Assembly: GCF_907165045.1 (NCBI RefSeq)
Contig: NZ_CAJRAU010000004.1
Coordinates: 1-64,000 of the forward strand
DNA from: Dyadobacter linearis
GTDB lineage: Bacteria > Bacteroidota > Bacteroidia > Cytophagales > Spirosomataceae
Direction of reading: 5' to 3'
Length of the DNA: 64,000 bases
Shown here: one piece after another, positions 62,459 to 64,000 of the stretch
How the letters are laid out: every line of letters begins with the position of its first letter
How positions within the stretch are numbered: the first letter of the stretch is position 1
The notes under the pieces: model-generated
Seen by the model: the letters and a program-made list of their open reading frames with translations, nothing else
Databases searched by the model: none
Told to the model about the DNA's origin: nothing
Translations under genes and position numbers: made by a program

Positions 62459-63532
62459 ATGCGTACAATCATGCTGGTCGGGGTGATCATTATCGGCCTG
62501 GTTATTGGTAAACTGTTCGTTTTCTCAAAGCCGGGTTCGGATAAAAATCCGGAAGGGAAAAAAGGGTCGGAGGGAAAGGGTGCGAAGTCTTCCGGTGGAG
62601 GCGCCGTGCCGGTGAATGTATTTGTGGTAGGTAGAGAATCCATTGAAAACCAGATTTTCGCCTCGGGTACTGTCTTGCCAAATGAAGAAGTAAACTTAAT
62701 GGCGGAAACTTCGGGAAGGTTGGTGAAACTCAATATCCAGGAAGGCGCTCCGATCACGAAAGGCCAGCTGATTGCCAAAATCAATGACCGCGAATTACAG
62801 GCGCAATTGCAAAAAGTAGCCTACAACCAGGATCTGAGCAAAAAAATAGAAGCGCGCCAGAAGAAGTTGCTGAATGTAGAAGCGATTAATCTGGAAGAAT
62901 ACGATGTTACTTCCAACAATATCAAGCTTTTGGAAGCGGAAAAAGAAGTGATCGAAGCACAGCTTGAAAAGACTGAAATCCGCGCTCCATTTAGTGGCCG
63001 CATTGGTTTAAAATACATTAGTGAAGGCGCATATCTGGCTCCGGGTACGCCCATCGTAACCATTGTTCAGAGTAATCCCATTAAAATCGACTTCACTGTT
63101 CCTGAAAAATATACGCCCAATATTCGCGTGGGAAATACCGTGAAATTCAGTCTCGACGGTGATCCTGCTACTTACTCTGCCAAAATTCTTGCAGTGGACC
63201 CGAAAGTGGACGAAAGTCTGCGCACGTTGCGGGTTAGAGCAATTGCTCAGAATCCAAGTAACAGGTTTGTGCCTGGTATGTTTGTCAAAATTCTGGCGAA
63301 CCTGGATGCTAATAAAGCTGCGATGATGATCCCGACGGAGGCGATTGTGCCTGTTTTGAAGGGTAAAAAGGTTTTTGTGGTAAAAAACGGCAAAGCGCAG
63401 GAAGTAATGGTAACCACCGGTTTGCGGACAGACAAGAAAATCCAGATTACCGATGGTTTGCAGGTCGGCGACTCGCTGATCACTTCCGGAATTATTGCGA
63501 TCAAACCCAACACAGCCGTTAAGGTGAACTGA
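62459..63532 (+). CDS. RND efflux periplasmic adaptor (membrane fusion protein)
   Basis: 357 aa. N-terminal anchor helix (about 5-22), then a Gly/Lys/Ser-rich linker (KNPEGKKGSEGKGAKSSGGG), a lipoyl-like half (EVNLMAETSGRLVKLNIQEGAPITKGQ), a coiled-coil hairpin (about 120-165), a second lipoyl-like half (IRAPFSGRIGLKYISEGAYLAPGTP) and the barrel/MPD part (VKFSLDGDPATYSAKILAVDP). It connects an inner-membrane RND pump to an outer-membrane channel. The pump gene starts 14 bp downstream. Confidence 0.92.
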   Translation: MRTIMLVGVIIIGLVIGKLFVFSKPGSDKNPEGKKGSEGKGAKSSGGGAVPVNVFVVGRESIENQIFASGTVLPNEEVNLMAETSGRLVKLNIQEGAPITKGQLIAKINDRELQAQLQKVAYNQDLSKKIEARQKKLLNVEAINLEEYDVTSNNIKLLEAEKEVIEAQLEKTEIRAPFSGRIGLKYISEGAYLAPGTPIVTIVQSNPIKIDFTVPEKYTPNIRVGNTVKFSLDGDPATYSAKILAVDPKVDESLRTLRVRAIAQNPSNRFVPGMFVKILANLDANKAAMMIPTEAIVPVLKGKKVFVVKNGKAQEVMVTTGLRTDKKIQITDGLQVGDSLITSGIIAIKPNTAVKVN

Positions 63533-63546
63533 TATCCAACCCATTA

Positions 63547-64000
63547 TGAGTATTTCAACACTCTCTATCAAGCGGCCGGTACTCGCAATTGTGATGAACC
63601 TGCTGATTATCCTTTTCGGTTTTTTAGGGTACAAATTCCTGGGGATGCGCGAATTCCCATCCATTGACCCGCCCGTAGTTTCGATCCGGACCAGCTACAC
63701 CGGGGCGAATGCAGATATCATCGAATCCCAGATTACTGAGCCGTTGGAAAAGCAGCTGAACAGTATCGAGGGGATCAAATCAATCAACTCCACGAGTAGC
63801 CAGGGTACCAGCCAGATCACAGTCGAATTTGACATTGGTGTGGATATGGAACGCGCCGCAAACGATGTGCGCGACAAAGTAGGTTCTGCTTCCCGCACTT
63901 TGCCTTTGGATATCGACGGCCCACCTGTGGTAAGTAAAGCCGACGCAAATTCCGAACCCATTATCGTACTGACCTTCAAAAGCGACACAAGATCCCACCT
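63547..64000 (+). CDS. RND efflux permease, N-terminal part (truncated by window end)
   Basis: About 151 codons are visible, reading off the right edge. The start MSISTLSIKRPVLAIVMNLL is the typical first transmembrane helix. REFPSIDPPVVSIRTSYTGANADIIESQ and VGVDME... RAANDVRDKVGSASRTLP are hallmarks of AcrB/MexB-like drug or heavy-molecule pumps (HAE1 type). Complete length and substrate cannot be judged. Confidence 0.93.

Noticed and set aside
1..64000. CRISPR arrays, insertion sequences, integrases, prophage genes or tRNA genes
   Set aside because: None was recognised: no regularly spaced repeats, no transposase or integrase motifs, and no tRNA-like structure.

Overview
The window reads as a chromosomal segment of a member of the Bacteroidota, most likely a Cytophagales/Spirosomataceae (Dyadobacter-like) bacterium. 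The evidence is a SusC/SusD pair, a small Hc1-type histone-like protein, DUF4286 and ferritin-like Tat proteins, DUF1080 glycoside proteins, many Bacteroidota-type promoters (TTTG, then 19-20 nt, then TAnnTTTG), and proteins whose closest recognisable families are typical of that phylum. The genus is inferred. No insertion sequence, prophage, CRISPR array or tRNA was seen.

Layout. 1-160: end of an rRNA operon (5S rRNA plus terminator). 705-5411: amino-sugar operon (GH109-type glycosidase, NagB-family deaminase, HGSNAT-like membrane acetyltransferase, exported alpha/beta hydrolase). 5417-10097, minus strand: AlkZ/YcaQ-like DNA glycosylase, ispD, queA, accC. 10282-15066: lipoprotein, an alpha-oxoamine synthase (serine palmitoyltransferase-like), a histone-like protein, MaoC dehydratase, hpf, DUF4286, a small cytochrome-b-like membrane protein. 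15122-20511, minus: cysM, two alpha/beta hydrolases, fadD, GNAT. 20521-26130, minus: two unrecognised coiled-coil membrane proteins, a protein that may resemble DNA polymerase III psi, an exported nuclease, and a sulfite dehydrogenase pair (SorB/SorA-like). 26303-27845: two exported ferritin-like proteins. 28415-32736: PepSY-like peptide, NtrC-type regulator, and a convergent hybrid histidine kinase. 32926-37719: a 3-keto-glycoside/DUF1080 locus with a heme-containing beta-propeller protein. 37835-40670: hypothetical proteins, then a small exported Cys-motif lipopeptide next to a DUF692/MNIO enzyme. 40761-46178: phosphorylase-like glycosyltransferase lacking its PLP lysine, SDR reductase, cyclophilin, lipoprotein, BamA/TamA-like protein. 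46292-51618: mini-gene plus SusC/SusD. 51722-56142: calcineurin-like phosphatase, membrane protein, DegT aminotransferase. 56164-62217: alpha-2-macroglobulin-like protein of 2017 aa with a CAEQ thioester motif. 62459-64000: RND efflux adaptor and the start of the pump.

The strongest candidate for an undescribed system is the two-gene unit 39377-40670. A 50-aa lipoprotein precursor ending in CPACGMG sits 13 bp upstream of a multinuclear non-heme iron oxidase (DUF692/MNIO). This is the layout of a ribosomally made, Cys-modified peptide pathway, here with a predicted lipid anchor. Other points worth a look are the phosphorylase with Thr in place of the cofactor lysine, the paired coiled-coil membrane proteins at 20521-23129, a possible small RNA or attenuator ahead of the ferritin-like genes, and an ispD promoter lying inside the loop of the queA terminator hairpin.
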